From NCBI GenBank assembly GCA_902464635.1, contig CABQKC010000032.1:1-18973 (forward strand): DNA of 18,973 nt. The letters run 5' to 3'. Position 1 is the stretch's first letter, and each line of letters opens with the position of its first letter. Positions 1-6,928 of this stretch are shown piece by piece. Below the pieces are notes generated by a model that saw only the letters and a list, made by a program, of their open reading frames with translations, was not told the DNA's origin and searched no databases. The translations under genes and the position numbers were made by a program. This DNA comes from an uncultured Caryophanales bacterium (GTDB taxonomy: Bacteria > Bacillota_I > Bacilli_A > RFN20 > CAG-826).

Positions 1-39
1 ACTAATCTTACTAGGAATCCTGCCTTTTTTCATCCGCGC

Positions 40-53
40 GACCCCTAGGGGTC
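40..53. repeat. 14-bp perfect GC-rich palindrome
   Basis: GACCCCTAGGGGTC reads identically on both strands and is unusually GC-rich for this window; it is flanked by CGCGCG on its left. It lies just beyond the end of the 520-aa minus-strand gene, 7 bases from another hairpin (61-83). On the minus strand it is not followed by a T-run, so it is a poor intrinsic terminator. It could be a protein-binding site, an island edge or an RNA hairpin for a gene outside the window; nothing here decides between these. Confidence 0.55.
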
Positions 54-60
54 TTGTGCT

Positions 61-83
61 AAATGCCTTCAAGAAAGGCATTT
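61..83 (-). other. Hairpin spanning the stop codon of the 520-aa gene
   Basis: AAATGCCTT (61-69) pairs perfectly with AAGGCATTT (75-83) across a 5-base loop. The TGA stop of the minus-strand gene (69-71) lies inside it. No T-tract follows on the minus strand, so factor-independent termination is doubtful; it may act as a 3' mRNA-stabilising structure or as part of a composite terminator with the palindrome at 40-53. Confidence 0.45.
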
Positions 84-1631
84 ACACAACATTCTGGATA
101 CTTCCAACGCCATAAACTCTTTGAGATTGCCTTGAAACAAACGAAGCAAATAATAGAACAATGCTTCATCTAATACTTTGATATTCTCTTTAACCCCAAC
201 GCCCCCAGCATATTCATTTGTAACAAGCAATGAAGAAAACTGATAATTCAAATACTCTTTTGAAATGCCGTTTTGTTCAAAGAATAGCCCCAAGTTGTCG
301 AGCACCCTTTTATCTTTTTCTAATCTAGATTCTATTGCCTTGTTGATTCTTTCTTCTTTCTTTTGTGCATCTGCATCATTATCCACAGGAGAGTAATTCT
401 TCAGTTCAATTAAAGCGGCGGTTTTTGAGCGGGTGTCGAATACAAGAAGATCAACTTCTGCCTTCGGAGATTGGTCAATCGTGAGTATTTTGTTCTCGAA
501 AGTAACAAGGTTTGGATACTTCAAAGGGAGATTTTCGGCCATTCTATGGTTCATCTTGTCAGACATATAACGATGGTAAATTGATAAATGCTCTTTGTTT
601 GTTCCTTTGCAATCAAAATATTTCATCACCTTATCAATAACATACGAACGGAAAAGCATGCTTGTTGACGAAAGAATACTGTCGCCAATTTCGAATAATG
701 GTTGATAGAGAGTTATTCTATCTTTTTGAAAACTATAATCGTAAGTCATATCCTTAATGATTGCTCTCGCGTCTTCCTGTTCCACGTGAACCACTTCGGC
801 AATGTCGGCTATAAGTCTTTCTTTTGGATAAAGAATCGATGGCTGATACACTAAATCATTATCGCTTTTTAAGGATAATAAATAAGCGGTTTTGTAAACG
901 CCAATTGCGGTCAAATAACAGTAAACTAATAAATATTCGCCCAAAGTATATGTGGTCGGTTGTAAATATCCAATTTTCAAATCCAAATCGCCAAGGTAAT
1001 AACAGAAGAGATTATAAATCATTTCTCTTAACTCATGATTTGCCGGTTTAAATAGTTTCTTACTTTGAAATTCCTGCTTTTTAAAAGAAAGTCCAACAAT
1101 CATGGCATCAAAGTTAAGAGTTTTAATATCATCATTGCTATTTTTACCACCAGGTATTTCATCTGCAATGCTTCTAGAATAGACATCATAAATCAGTGCC
1201 CTATCACCTTGTTTGTGTTCAAAATAGAGCTTATCACCAATGAAATTAGCAGAATATTTATCTAATTTATATCTATCAATTGCATTTCTAATGTAATTAA
1301 ATGAAATAGTCTCCTTTATCTCTTCTTGATACTCCGAAATGTCGCTAAATCTGATTTTGGTATTGAACGTGCCATGTTTGCAATCTTTGTATACGAATTT
1401 TATACAAGCCCTATAGGCATGACGATAGTCATTAAGTGCCTCCCAATTCTGATCTCCGAAATTATAAGGAAGGCCACTCTTAACTTTGACAATCAATTGC
1501 TTAAACATTTCCAAATAAAAATAGTCATAAGCATTGGTTAATTTATAAATAGTATTTTCAAAAGAGTCATCATAGAGACCGGATTGTCTATGCAACTCAT
1601 AAATCTGTTTAATTTTAGATTCAACATTCAT
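69..1631 (-). CDS. 520-aa protein with C-terminal PD-(D/E)XK nuclease-like domain
   Basis: The first ~380 residues match no family I recognise; they look helical and soluble, with no signal peptide or membrane segment. Near residues 390-411 there is a strand-rich core with D394, then E409-x-K411 (in IELKNY), the spacing and context of the PD-(D/E)XK nuclease superfamily active site. A lysine/glutamate-rich helical stretch follows (about 420-440). Such C-terminal cores with unknown N-terminal regions are common in restriction-like and defence-associated proteins, but no methyltransferase, helicase or other partner is visible nearby. No clear Shine-Dalgarno precedes the ATG; instead an extended -10 box lies 6 bases upstream, suggesting a leaderless transcript. 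The gene ends inside a hairpin. The nuclease assignment is moderate; biological role and substrate are unknown. Confidence 0.75.
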   Translation of the reverse strand: MNVESKIKQIYELHRQSGLYDDSFENTIYKLTNAYDYFYLEMFKQLIVKVKSGLPYNFGDQNWEALNDYRHAYRACIKFVYKDCKHGTFNTKIRFSDISEYQEEIKETISFNYIRNAIDRYKLDKYSANFIGDKLYFEHKQGDRALIYDVYSRSIADEIPGGKNSNDDIKTLNFDAMIVGLSFKKQEFQSKKLFKPANHELREMIYNLFCYYLGDLDLKIGYLQPTTYTLGEYLLVYCYLTAIGVYKTAYLLSLKSDNDLVYQPSILYPKERLIADIAEVVHVEQEDARAIIKDMTYDYSFQKDRITLYQPLFEIGDSILSSTSMLFRSYVIDKVMKYFDCKGTNKEHLSIYHRYMSDKMNHRMAENLPLKYPNLVTFENKILTIDQSPKAEVDLLVFDTRSKTAALIELKNYSPVDNDADAQKKEERINKAIESRLEKDKRVLDNLGLFFEQNGISKEYLNYQFSSLLVTNEYAGGVGVKENIKVLDEALFYYLLRLFQGNLKEFMALEVSRMLCKCLS

Positions 1632-1637
1632 ATTGAT

Positions 1638-1643
1638 ATTTTA
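1638..1643 (-). promoter_or_regulatory. Extended -10 box of the 520-aa gene, likely leaderless
   Basis: On the minus strand TGG-TAAAAT is followed by six bases and then the ATG at 1631. The TG dinucleotide gives an extended -10; no convincing -35 is seen at 16-18 bases. Transcription would start at or next to the A of the ATG, which fits the absence of a ribosome site. Confidence 0.35.
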
Positions 1644-1764
1644 CCAAATAAGAATAGTTAATCCTATGTGTGCCAAATAACACGTATGTAAAAACATTAC
1701 CAATTGAATAGTTTTTAACTTTGTTCAGTTAGACACCTTAAGAAGAAGGCACTCTCAAAAAAAC

Positions 1765-2067
1765 TTACAAGACATCATATCTAACGGGAACGCAGTGATA
1801 ATTTACTAAAATATATTTGCCGACTTCGTAGATATTCTTTTCATCTTTAATAACTTTGACAATTTTAAAAGCACTCTCAAAATATTCTTCATATCCTTTT
1901 TCGCTTGGCTCTAAACCATTATCGCTTTCGTATTCGGTGAAGAATTCAGTAATCAGTTCACATCCATCTTCATAAATGAATCTAAATCTCCTATCTTCAT
2001 GGTTCTCTATATATTTTGAGAATGGTCCATATATTTTTTCTTCTTTATCGTTTAACCACATTGTCAT
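1765..2067 (-). CDS. 100-aa hypothetical protein
   Basis: A small acidic soluble protein with alternating hydrophobic and charged stretches (for example RRFRFIYEDG near residues 26-35 and KIVKVIKDEKNIYEVGKYIL near 68-87), suggesting a compact alpha/beta or beta-rich fold. I see no signal peptide, membrane segment, metal site or HTH and do not recognise the family. Two in-frame ATGs lie close together (2067 and 2061); neither has a good Shine-Dalgarno. It is 133 bases upstream of the 520-aa gene on the same strand, so the two could be co-transcribed, but the second has its own -10-like box. A short decayed reading frame lies just upstream (2110-2223). Confidence 0.6.
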   Translation of the reverse strand: MTMWLNDKEEKIYGPFSKYIENHEDRRFRFIYEDGCELITEFFTEYESDNGLEPSEKGYEEYFESAFKIVKVIKDEKNIYEVGKYILVNYHCVPVRYDVL

Positions 2068-2109
2068 ATTTCATTAAAAATCTAGCATTATTTTAACATT
2101 TTAGAATTA

Positions 2110-2223
2110 TCAATGTTTCCCAATATCCTCTTTAGTCAAATCCGTATTTTCTAATTTATCATATATTTTATCCCCGATAATATATACTTTTGGGGACACA
2201 TTCTTATAAGGACCATCGTTAAA
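2110..2223 (-). pseudogene. C-terminal coding relic of about 37 codons
   Basis: The minus strand holds an open frame of 37 sense codons ending in TGA at 2110-2112 with protein-like composition (NDGPYKNVSPKVYIIGDKIY and onward to a charged C-terminus). It is closed upstream by TAA at 2224-2226 and has no ATG, only a possible internal GTG, so it looks like the tail of a decayed gene rather than an intact one. No family is recognisable. In sequence this AT-rich, a stretch this short can be open by chance. Confidence 0.25.
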
Positions 2224-2292
2224 TTAAGTATCCATCCCTGATAAAAAGTAATTAATAATCGACATTTCCTAGTTAAAAGGGTCTTTATGTGC

Positions 2293-2298
2293 TTAAAT
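2293..2298 (+). promoter_or_regulatory. Extended -10 box of the 162-aa gene, likely leaderless
   Basis: TGC-TTAAAT ends six bases before the ATG at 2305. The TG extension compensates for a poor -35 (TAGTTA at 2270-2275, 17-base spacer). There is no Shine-Dalgarno ahead of 2305, so transcription probably begins at the start codon. Confidence 0.35.
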
Positions 2299-2304
2299 TA
2301 GGCT

Positions 2305-2793
2305 ATGTTTGATAATCTATCCACTTCTTCATTAGAAGTTAATAATTTAGAGGAGAATTCACTAGAGGTAGACAATACCATTACTAGCGATGAATTAGAA
2401 GCAAAACTAAATTATGCAGATGGTGAGACTAACTATGCCGTCTTTAAAAGGGATAAGGATAATATCATTAAGGTTGCCGCGATATCGTTAACAACTATAT
2501 TTGGAGGATTATCTGTTTTTGAACTAATCAGTCCAAAAGCTAGCATTACTCCTCCTGAATTAAATATAGTATCCAATTCGCTTTCCTATAGCTTCAAGCT
2601 AGAACGAAAAGGAATCGAAGATATTAGGTTTACTATATCTAATGAATATATAGAGATATATAAATTGGATCTAAAAGAAATAAAAGAATATAAGGGAAAT
2701 ATATCTCTAGAACCTTCTACCTATGAAATAACAATTTCTTCTAATTCAATATTTGGTAATAAAGAAATATATAAAAGGAGCATCGATTTATGA
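2305..2793 (+). CDS. 162-aa single-pass membrane protein coupled to MscS-like channel
   Basis: Residues 1-50 are acidic and rich in Ser, Asn, Leu and Glu with no obvious fold. A single hydrophobic segment spans about residues 55-75, preceded by Lys/Arg/Asp (FKRDKDNIIK), so an N-inside orientation is likely. About 85 residues would lie outside, with alternating beta-strand-like stretches resembling a small Ig/fibronectin-like domain; that is impression, not a family match. Its stop overlaps the ATG of the MscS-like gene (ATGA, 2790-2793), and the ribosome site of the next gene lies inside this frame. The coupling suggests an accessory or regulatory partner of the channel. I do not recognise the family. 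Confidence 0.7.
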   Translation: MFDNLSTSSLEVNNLEENSLEVDNTITSDELEAKLNYADGETNYAVFKRDKDNIIKVAAISLTTIFGGLSVFELISPKASITPPELNIVSNSLSYSFKLERKGIEDIRFTISNEYIEIYKLDLKEIKEYKGNISLEPSTYEITISSNSIFGNKEIYKRSIDL

Positions 2794-3920
2794 ATTCTAA
2801 TTTTTGGCTAAGGAAAAATAAGAAAGAAAAGAAACAATTCATCTTCTCAATCCTAATCGCAGTTTTCTTCATAGTAATCTTGTCTTTATTGATATTCGCT
2901 AGAGATATATTTGGAGACAAAATTGGTGACAAGATATTAGGAGAAGGAAATAGGAATGGTTTTATATCTATTTATAAAGCCATGGTGGATTCTTCTACTA
3001 GATGGCTAGAGACTTTATTGACCGTAAGCATTTCTTTCTTGGTATATTTCCTATTAAATGTATTAATAAAAGCCACTACTTTAAGAGGAAAGAAAGCACA
3101 GACTATTGGTTCTCTAATTTCTAGCTGCATCAAATACCTAACTATATTAATAGCCATTGGATTTATTCTTTCTATCTGGGGAGTTGATGTTAGCTCAATT
3201 GTTGCAGGATTAGGGATATTGACTCTTATCATTGGTTTAGGGTGTCAAAGTCTAATAAGCGACATCATATCTGGGATATTCATCGTATTCGATGATTATT
3301 ATTCAGTCGGTGATTATGTAATTATCGATGGATTTAGGGGTCAAATCGTATCCATTGGATTAAAATCCACCCAGATATGTGATTATGCAGGAAATCTAAA
3401 ATCCATTACAAATTCGCAGATATATTCCTGCGTCAATCTTTCCTATAAGCCTTCTTTTGCTAGCTGCAACATTACGATTAATTATGAAGAAGATTTAGAA
3501 CATGTCGAGGCTATAATAGCGAAGAACCTTTCTTCTATATCCGATTCATTACCAAAGCTAACTTCTCCAATCGAATATAAAGGAGTATCCAATTTATCTA
3601 GTTCGGGCGTTGTACTTCTTTTTGCTGCTTATTGCCTTGAAGATGATAGATATCAAATAGGAAGAGATATGACTAGGGACATCTATTTGATGTTAAAGAA
3701 AAACGGAGTCAACATTACCTATAATGAAATCGTTGTTAATTCTCCAAAGGAAATGAATATCCATAAAGCTAGCGAAGAAGATAAACTAGCCAGTAAGAAG
3801 ATTAATTCAATGAATAGAAAGAAAGCAGCTCCAACCCCAAGAAAGAAGACTTTCATAGAGAAGACTAAAGCTGCAATAGAAGAAGAGAAATCTGATTTAG
3901 GTATTAAGAAGCAAGATTAA
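2790..3920 (+). CDS. MscS-family mechanosensitive ion channel
   Basis: Small-conductance mechanosensitive channel of the inner-membrane MscS family, which opens on membrane tension and relieves osmotic downshock. Membrane segments at about residues 17-39, 72-94, 107-130 and the pore helix 134-167 (Gly/Ser/Leu-rich, IVAGLGILTLIIGLGCQSLI), followed by the conserved beta-domain entry DDYYSVGDYVIIDGFRGQIV (about 168-187) and the ITNSQI motif near 206-211 that typifies the family. At 376 residues it is longer than E. coli MscS (286), the excess being an extra N-terminal helix and a Lys/Arg-rich cytoplasmic tail after about residue 325. Start chosen at 2790: AAAGGAG at 2774-2780 lies 9 bases upstream and the ATG overlaps the previous stop. 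It converges on the Fic-like gene with only 12 bases between stops. Confidence 0.93.
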   Translation: MNSNFWLRKNKKEKKQFIFSILIAVFFIVILSLLIFARDIFGDKIGDKILGEGNRNGFISIYKAMVDSSTRWLETLLTVSISFLVYFLLNVLIKATTLRGKKAQTIGSLISSCIKYLTILIAIGFILSIWGVDVSSIVAGLGILTLIIGLGCQSLISDIISGIFIVFDDYYSVGDYVIIDGFRGQIVSIGLKSTQICDYAGNLKSITNSQIYSCVNLSYKPSFASCNITINYEEDLEHVEAIIAKNLSSISDSLPKLTSPIEYKGVSNLSSSGVVLLFAAYCLEDDRYQIGRDMTRDIYLMLKKNGVNITYNEIVVNSPKEMNIHKASEEDKLASKKINSMNRKKAAPTPRKKTFIEKTKAAIEEEKSDLGIKKQD

Positions 3921-3932
3921 TTTTCCCACCAC

Positions 3933-5036
3933 TTAATTAATAGATTTTAGATCACTTAGTTTTAGCGATGCATATAGAGGGGACAATCTATAGGAGGTTG
4001 TCCTTTGTTTTCCTGATTCAGGAATGAGTATTCCTTTTTCAACCCACTCCTTCGCCCATTTAGAGATAGCCCTAGGAGTAACATCAAATTCGGTAGCAAG
4101 CTCGCTATTGCGGATAATGAACTTCTTATGGGTAATGCAATAGGTTATTAATCCTATATCTTTCTTATTTAAGCCTAATAAGACATCCTTATCACCTTTA
4201 ACACTAGATTCCTTAATGATGTTATTAGATTCAATTAGAGCCTTATTAATAGCCTTGCAGTAATAAGAAATAAATATCTCTAGGTGAGGAATATATTCTC
4301 TTCCAAAATCAAAATAAGGTGGAAGTCCCATTGATATTGATGAAAAGAATAATTCCTTCTCCTTATTTATTATTACTTCTAAAGGACATATATCTAGGAA
4401 TTCATAATCCAAAAGAAAATAGGAAGATAATAAGAAAGATAATGAATAGTTGTATTTTCCAAACGGGGCGATTGATAGCAAAGTGAAAAGAGATACGCTA
4501 GCTTTAATAAAAGGAGAAACATCCTTATTAAAATCAAGCCACCCCAAAAGGGTATTTAATAGACCCCTAATATTAGAAGCCTCTGAAGGAAGATAATTGA
4601 CAATTTCTCCATCAATAATTTCCTTTAAATAAAATATGTTATCTGAGCTAGATTGTCTTAACGGGAGATGCCTAGTTGTATTGCTAAGCCCATTTAAAGA
4701 ATCATTAAGCATATAAATTAGATTCAATCCAAATGGGGTTTCTTTCTTCTTTTCTGCTTCTAAAAGATCAATGCAGTTAGATAAGTTTTTAATAAGAATT
4801 TGTTCTTCATTTAGTGTAGCTGAATCAATAGGATTTAAGGCATTTTCTATATCTTCTGAACTGACTTTTATATCGTCAATTAAAAGGAGATTTTTAATCC
4901 TATTAATCTTTCCTTCTTCTAGTATTTTTACCCTAGTTTTTGCATTGATAGAAACTAGATCTTGGTTAGCCAAATTAGTCTGAATCGATAGAAGTTCTTT
5001 AACCAAATCTTCATTATAAGCAAAGCTGATTTTCAT
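3933..5036 (-). CDS. Catalytically degenerate Fic-fold protein with C-terminal winged helix
   Basis: Active Fic enzymes transfer AMP or related groups to proteins using the motif HPFxxGNGRxxR. Here residues 145-215 follow the Fic core layout: NYLPSEAS, then a helix ending LLGWLDFN, KDVSPFIKASVSLFTLLS, then IAPFGKYNYSLSF. Aligned to the motif, His is A190, the acidic residue K194, both glycines Y195 and Y197, the anion-binding Arg S198 and the last Arg F201; only P191, F192 and N196 survive. It should not AMPylate. Residues 305-350 form a winged helix (ELATEFDVTPRAISKWAKEW, then KGILIPESGKQRTTSYRLS) as seen at the C-terminus of many Fic proteins. The frame is intact over 367 codons, arguing for selection rather than decay. 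AGGGA lies 8 bases before the ATG. A repeat cluster lies directly upstream, so a DNA-binding, autoregulatory role is inferred. Confidence 0.75.
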   Translation of the reverse strand: MKISFAYNEDLVKELLSIQTNLANQDLVSINAKTRVKILEEGKINRIKNLLLIDDIKVSSEDIENALNPIDSATLNEEQILIKNLSNCIDLLEAEKKKETPFGLNLIYMLNDSLNGLSNTTRHLPLRQSSSDNIFYLKEIIDGEIVNYLPSEASNIRGLLNTLLGWLDFNKDVSPFIKASVSLFTLLSIAPFGKYNYSLSFLLSSYFLLDYEFLDICPLEVIINKEKELFFSSISMGLPPYFDFGREYIPHLEIFISYYCKAINKALIESNNIIKESSVKGDKDVLLGLNKKDIGLITYCITHKKFIIRNSELATEFDVTPRAISKWAKEWVEKGILIPESGKQRTTSYRLSPLYASLKLSDLKSIN

Positions 5037-5055
5037 ATTATTTATCCCTAATCAA

Positions 5056-5061
5056 ATTATA
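5056..5061 (-). promoter_or_regulatory. -10 box of the Fic-like gene
   Basis: A perfect TATAAT on the minus strand, 19 bases before the ATG at 5036 and upstream of the AGGGA ribosome site. The -35 region (near 5079-5084, GTGCAT) is poor, as expected for a promoter that depends on a regulator. One AAGGAAT element falls in the spacer (5069-5075 on the plus strand) and an AAATAAGGAAC element (5093-5103, minus strand) lies just upstream of the -35 position. Confidence 0.45.
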
Positions 5062-5068
5062 AATAAAC

Positions 5069-5354
5069 AAGGAATAAAATGCACGAAATAATGTTCCTTA
5101 TTTGGTTTTTTACCCGTTCTTTAAATGGTGAAAATAAAGAATTTTTAGAGAACAAATAAGGTAATTAATATATAAATAGTTTCGATAAATTCGGCATCTT
5201 GATTTTTTAATTGTTCTTTATCAAATAAGGAACGATTTTAAAATAAGGAACGGAAAATTAAGGAACGCTTCATTTAATTAAAAGTCTATTTTTAATAAAG
5301 AAAATGAGCCCTTACTTTAAACCTGTTCCCATAACAAATAACGAGCCGTTCCTT
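5069..5354. repeat. Cluster of GTTCCTTAT-type elements in both orientations
   Basis: At least eight related elements lie in 290 bases upstream of the Fic-like gene. AAATAAGGAACG occurs exactly at 5223-5234 and 5241-5252, with a one-mismatch copy (AATTAAGGAACG) at 5256-5267. Reverse-complement forms occur at 5093-5103 (GTTCCTTATTT), 5115-5123 (CGTTCTTTA), 5213-5221 (GTTCTTTAT), 5325-5329 (GTTCC) and 5347-5354 (CGTTCCTT). A variant AAGGAAT is at 5069-5075. 5213-5221 and 5225-5233 form a near-perfect inverted repeat with a 3-base spacer. Spacings are irregular (18 and 15 bases for the direct copies), so this is not a CRISPR or a tandem repeat; it looks like a multi-site operator. Confidence 0.6.
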
Positions 5355-6200
5355 GCTAGTTTTAATCCCTAAAGAGATGTTTTGTTCATTGTATTGACAA
5401 GACTTAAAAACTGGGCCATCCTCATAAAAATACGTTTAGATTTTCTCTTTGTTTTTTAGTCAATTATAAATACGGATCTAACGAAACAATTTCAATATAA
5501 AAAGCCAGCGTTTTGCCAAATATTCATAACCGTGAATTCAAAAAATCTGAGATGTATAAAACTGGTTTAAATCTTGAGCCATCTATTTTGCCAAATATGG
5601 ATTCTCATTCCTTCAGGTCTATGTAGATACTTTCCCTCCCGTTTGGTAGAAATGTTTATAGGCTGACTTTCATCACATTCGATGAACCTGTTTTTTCGTT
5701 GACAAATTTTATGATGATTTTAATTTCAGCTCTTCATTTTCAAACTAATTTTCCTACATTCCAGCCGATTAAAGAAAAAGACCCTATTTATCGAAGCAAT
5801 TCATGATTTTATAAATTTTCGTTCGAAATGAACAAATATACATCAAAATTAATCTCAATCGATTTAAATAAGGGTTTTAAAGCCATATCGAATCTATAAA
5901 CAACATTTCAAGAAATCATGTATTAATCATTTTCAGTTCTAAAGAAAGATCATTTAAACCAACCCTCTAATTCCTTTATATATAAATAAGATGATTTGAT
6001 TTACCATCGCTGCATTCATTTCTTCTAAACTCTCTACATCGTCTTTCTTAAGTTTTCTAACATCTAGTTACATAATTCCAAGCCTATTAATCTAGAAGGT
6101 CAGGGACGCCCTAAAATCAATTAGTAAACAACATAGATAAATTATCCTTTGACTTATCAATTAACATTATCTTTGTTAATCCTTTTCTAATTCCAATAGA
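5355..6200. other. Gene-free AT-rich tract
   Basis: No frame on either strand looks like an intact gene. A 13-base direct repeat TTTTGCCAAATAT occurs at 5511-5523 and 5586-5598, 75 bases apart, and both copies have AGCCA nearby (upstream of each in the plus orientation, at differing distance). Short minus-strand frames with protein-like composition (for example 5567-5719) overlap each other in different phases, which suggests either decayed coding DNA or chance. A small hairpin AGGG-ACG-CCCT is at 6102-6112. I see no tRNA, rRNA or CRISPR. Confidence 0.5.
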
Positions 6201-6239
6201 TAATAAAAAAGACCTACTAGAATCTCTTCCAATAGGTCT
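6201..6239 (-). terminator. Intrinsic terminator of the opp operon
   Basis: On the minus strand AGACCTA (6239-6233) pairs with TAGGTCT (6216-6210), partly extendable inward through GAA/TTC, and is followed at once by TTTTTTATTA. It lies about 20 bases beyond the stop of the last gene of the operon. Confidence 0.85.
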
Positions 6240-6258
6240 AAATTCGTTTTTAGGCTTT

Positions 6259-6927
6259 CTAGGCTTGCTTAGTTTCAACTGCAGGGAAATAGTCAGAACT
6301 TAGGTTTGTATATGCCATAAGGGCTAATAGAAGCAAATAGAACCTAGATACGGCATAGCCACACCAATAGATGACATCTCCTTGCCTAGAATAGGCATTC
6401 AAGACGGAATAAGATGAGCTAGTCGCTGATGCAAAATAGAACAAAATCCCACCAATTATCAAGAAGACATAATAAGCAGTCCCGCAGTCCCCATCAAAGC
6501 TCTTCTTAACAAATAAAAATGAAGTTACTAATAACATCAAGAACGATATTAGATAGACAATTCCAACAACGGTAGAAATAGAACCAACATTCAAGCAATA
6601 TATCGCTCTAGTTAATGCATAAGATGAGACTAATAAGCCACCAAGGAAGCAAATCAATACGTGAGATGATTTCTTTCTTAGCAATAAATCAAGCAAGATT
6701 ACTACAAAGAAGGCAATTACAATACCTAGGAAACTAATGGTAATTATATTCTCCCCAGTATGTAAATAAGCATCAACTGCATCGCCAGGTTCAAGATAAT
6801 CAATCCTAGGGTTATATTTAGCAGGGTTGCCAAATGCTAGGAATTCATTGATCAAGGGGATTAAAGTCAAAACCAATAAGATAGAAACAAGGATGACTTT
6901 CAAATCGATTTTCTTTTTCTTTTCCAT
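6259..6927 (-). CDS. 222-aa six-helix membrane protein at the end of the opp operon
   Basis: A small integral membrane protein: Lys-rich N-terminus (MEKKKKIDLK), then hydrophobic segments at about residues 11-30, 62-82, 90-108, 117-140, 152-170 and 185-208. Between segments 1 and 2 is a loop of about 30 residues (NPRIDYLEPGDAVDAYLHTG), probably extracytoplasmic. I do not recognise the family. It starts one base after the stop of oppF, with a strong AAGGAGG (6937-6943) inside the oppF end, and is followed directly by the operon terminator, so it is co-transcribed and probably made in step with the transporter. A role in assembly, membrane placement or gating of the transporter is possible, but only from position. 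Confidence 0.8.
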   Translation of the reverse strand: MEKKKKIDLKVILVSILLVLTLIPLINEFLAFGNPAKYNPRIDYLEPGDAVDAYLHTGENIITISFLGIVIAFFVVILLDLLLRKKSSHVLICFLGGLLVSSYALTRAIYCLNVGSISTVVGIVYLISFLMLLVTSFLFVKKSFDGDCGTAYYVFLIIGGILFYFASATSSSYSVLNAYSRQGDVIYWCGYAVSRFYLLLLALMAYTNLSSDYFPAVETKQA

Positions 6928-6928
6928 T

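Noticed and set aside
1732..1764. Terminator after the 100-aa gene
   Set aside because: A possible GCCTT/AAGGT stem exists on the minus strand, but it needs a G-T pair and mismatches and has no T-run after it.
3916..3937. Bidirectional terminator between the convergent MscS-like and Fic-like genes
   Set aside because: Only a five-base A/T stem (ATTAA/TTAAT) with a 12-base loop is present and it overlaps both stop codons; too weak to call.
5223..5267. CRISPR-like repeats
   Set aside because: The three direct copies are only 12 bases long with gaps of 3-6 bases, other copies are inverted, and no cas gene is present.
5567..5719. Decayed transposase on the minus strand
   Set aside because: A 50-codon open frame (containing FIECDES and TKREGKY) looked like an insertion-sequence fragment, but neighbouring frames in other phases look equally protein-like, no terminal inverted repeats are seen and I cannot assign a family.
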